DNA from: Bacteroidales bacterium
Lineage (GTDB): Bacteria; Bacteroidota; Bacteroidia; Bacteroidales; UBA7960
Direction: 5' to 3'
Length of the DNA stretch: 6,880 nucleotides
Assembly: GCA_003554665.1 (NCBI GenBank)
Contig: PWGY01000208.1
Location: 1-6,880, forward strand
The translations under genes were made by a program, and so were the position numbers. Each line of letters opens with the position of its first letter. The first letter of the stretch is position 1. Positions 5,964 to 6,880 of the stretch are shown piece by piece. The notes under the pieces are model-generated. The model had not been told where the DNA came from. It searched no databases and saw only the letters and a list, made by a program, of their open reading frames with translations.

Positions 5964-6880
5964 TTAAGAAACCCCGTTAGGTGGTTCGGATTCGTAATTT
6001 AATGTATGAACCCCAATGCCAAAATACCTGCCTAACAAGTTGTCTACAACAATGGGCAGGGTGCCGTAAAGCCCGGCTGCTTCCTTCAGGTCTGAAACCA
6101 ATACCGTGGTATCCTGTTTAAGCCGTAGCATGGTATATTTGTTCAGTTTTTGCTGAACCGGATCTGTTACAAGGTTTCCTGCCTCAGACATTTCGCCACC
6201 AATGATGATGGCTTCGGGGTTGAACAAGTGTATCAGGATGGACATTCCTTTTGCAAGGTACTCACCTGCTTCCTCGATCAGTTCAATGGCAAAAAGGTCT
6301 CCCTGATTGGCAGCTTCTACAATTGTTTTCAGTTTGATCTTTTCAAGCTTGTTGTCTACGTTGGCACTGATGATGGAGTTCTTACCCTCTTTGATCATCT
6401 GCCTGGCTTTTTTTACAAGAGCCGTTCCGGAGGCAATGGTTTCCAGGCATCCGATTTTACCGCAATAACACAAATGGCCCTCGGGGTCCATCTGAATGTG
6501 GCCGAACTCACCGCTGAAGCCTGAATGCCCCTGGTAAAGCCTGCCGTTGATGATGATCCCGAGGCCTATGCCTGACCCGATGTTGATGAACAATACATCG
6601 GATTTGTTTCTGGCCAGACCAAACCAGGATTCGCCCACGGCCATGGCCTTTGTGTCATGCTCAATAACGGACGGGAAGCCAAATTGTTTTTCGAATACTT
6701 CGGTAAGGGGCTTGTTGCCAAATAGCGGGTAGCTGTAACTTATGTCCTTATTAATGTCTATCAAACCGGGAATCGTGACACCCAGCCCCAGGATCTCCTT
6801 TTTCTGAATGCTGTTTTTTTTCCATAGGCTCTCCATCTCCTTTTTCAGGATGGAAAGGATGTTGTCGGTGGTGTCCAGCC
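5964..6880 (-). CDS. ROK-family protein, probably an Mlc/NagC-like transcriptional regulator, C-terminal part
   Basis: The frame is open to the right edge, giving 304 visible residues with the N-terminus missing. The Met codon at 6836 is internal, because 14 in-frame codons precede it. Visible ROK features, numbered from the window edge, are: GVTIPGLID (about 33-41); EHDTKAMAVGE (73-83); the glycine-rich INIGSGIGLGIIINGRL (98-114); GEFGH (123-127); a CxCGxxGCxE zinc-binding motif with Cys 137, 139 and 144; FNPEAIIIGGE; and EAAGLYG near the C-terminus. The His-Asp pair and the LCYCGKIGCLETIAS segment resemble E. coli Mlc and NagC repressors, whereas ROK sugar kinases usually have Asn-Asp there. 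About 270 residues follow the PGLID motif, which fits a roughly 400-aa regulator whose winged-helix DNA-binding domain lies outside the window. A ROK sugar kinase is the alternative. It converges on the DUF3472 gene and could respond to the locus's sugar. Confidence 0.85.
   Translation of the reverse strand, partial: LDTTDNILSILKKEMESLWKKNSIQKKEILGLGVTIPGLIDINKDISYSYPLFGNKPLTEVFEKQFGFPSVIEHDTKAMAVGESWFGLARNKSDVLFINIGSGIGLGIIINGRLYQGHSGFSGEFGHIQMDPEGHLCYCGKIGCLETIASGTALVKKARQMIKEGKNSIISANVDNKLEKIKLKTIVEAANQGDLFAIELIEEAGEYLAKGMSILIHLFNPEAIIIGGEMSEAGNLVTDPVQQKLNKYTMLRLKQDTTVLVSDLKEAAGLYGTLPIVVDNLLGRYFGIGVHTLNYESEPPNGVS

Noticed and set aside
6150..6524. 124-codon plus-strand open frame inside the ROK gene
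   Set aside because: It is antisense to conserved ROK motifs, including the zinc-binding cysteines, and its translation has no family features.
6834..6836. ATG at 6836 as the start of the ROK protein
   Set aside because: The frame stays open upstream to the window edge, and starting here would drop the expected N-terminal part of the ROK protein, so this Met is internal.

Overview
The window looks like a chromosomal segment from a member of the Bacteroidota. It carries a SusC/SusD-type outer-membrane glycan-uptake pair, three lipoproteins with short acidic stretches right after the lipobox cysteine, a perfect TAnnTTTG promoter element, and A-rich leaders without Shine-Dalgarno sequences. I cannot assign a genus. 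This is one end of a polysaccharide-utilisation-type locus, cut at both window edges.

Layout. On the minus strand, running right to left from about 4269, is an apparent three-gene operon. It begins with a lipoprotein that has a fibronectin-III-like domain and a C-terminal F5/8 type C (discoidin) domain (4269-3409). A full-length SusC-like TonB-dependent transporter of 1000 aa follows (3366-364). Last is the first 110 residues of a SusD-like lipoprotein (332-1), which runs off the left edge. The gaps are 42 and 31 nt and contain no terminator or promoter. A 189-nt AT-rich divergent region (4270-4458) separates this operon from a plus-strand gene for a DUF5077-DUF3472 lipoprotein (4459-5784). 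That gene ends in a strong hairpin just after its stop codon, then a symmetrical bidirectional terminator (5856-5891). Converging on the terminator from the right is the C-terminal part of an Mlc/NagC-like ROK-family protein (5964-6880, minus strand), whose N-terminus lies beyond the right edge.

How it may work together (inference). The discoidin/FN3 lipoprotein and SusD would bind a glycan at the cell surface and SusC would import it. The DUF3472 lipoprotein would act on or bind the same glycan outside the cell. The ROK protein could be the sugar-sensing regulator. No recognised glycoside hydrolase, polysaccharide lyase or sulfatase is in view, so the substrate cannot be named. I found no RNA genes, CRISPR arrays, insertion sequences or prophage. 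The least explained items are the DUF3472 protein, the repeated TAAAAGCTT motifs in the divergent promoter region, and the hairpin after the DUF3472 stop codon.
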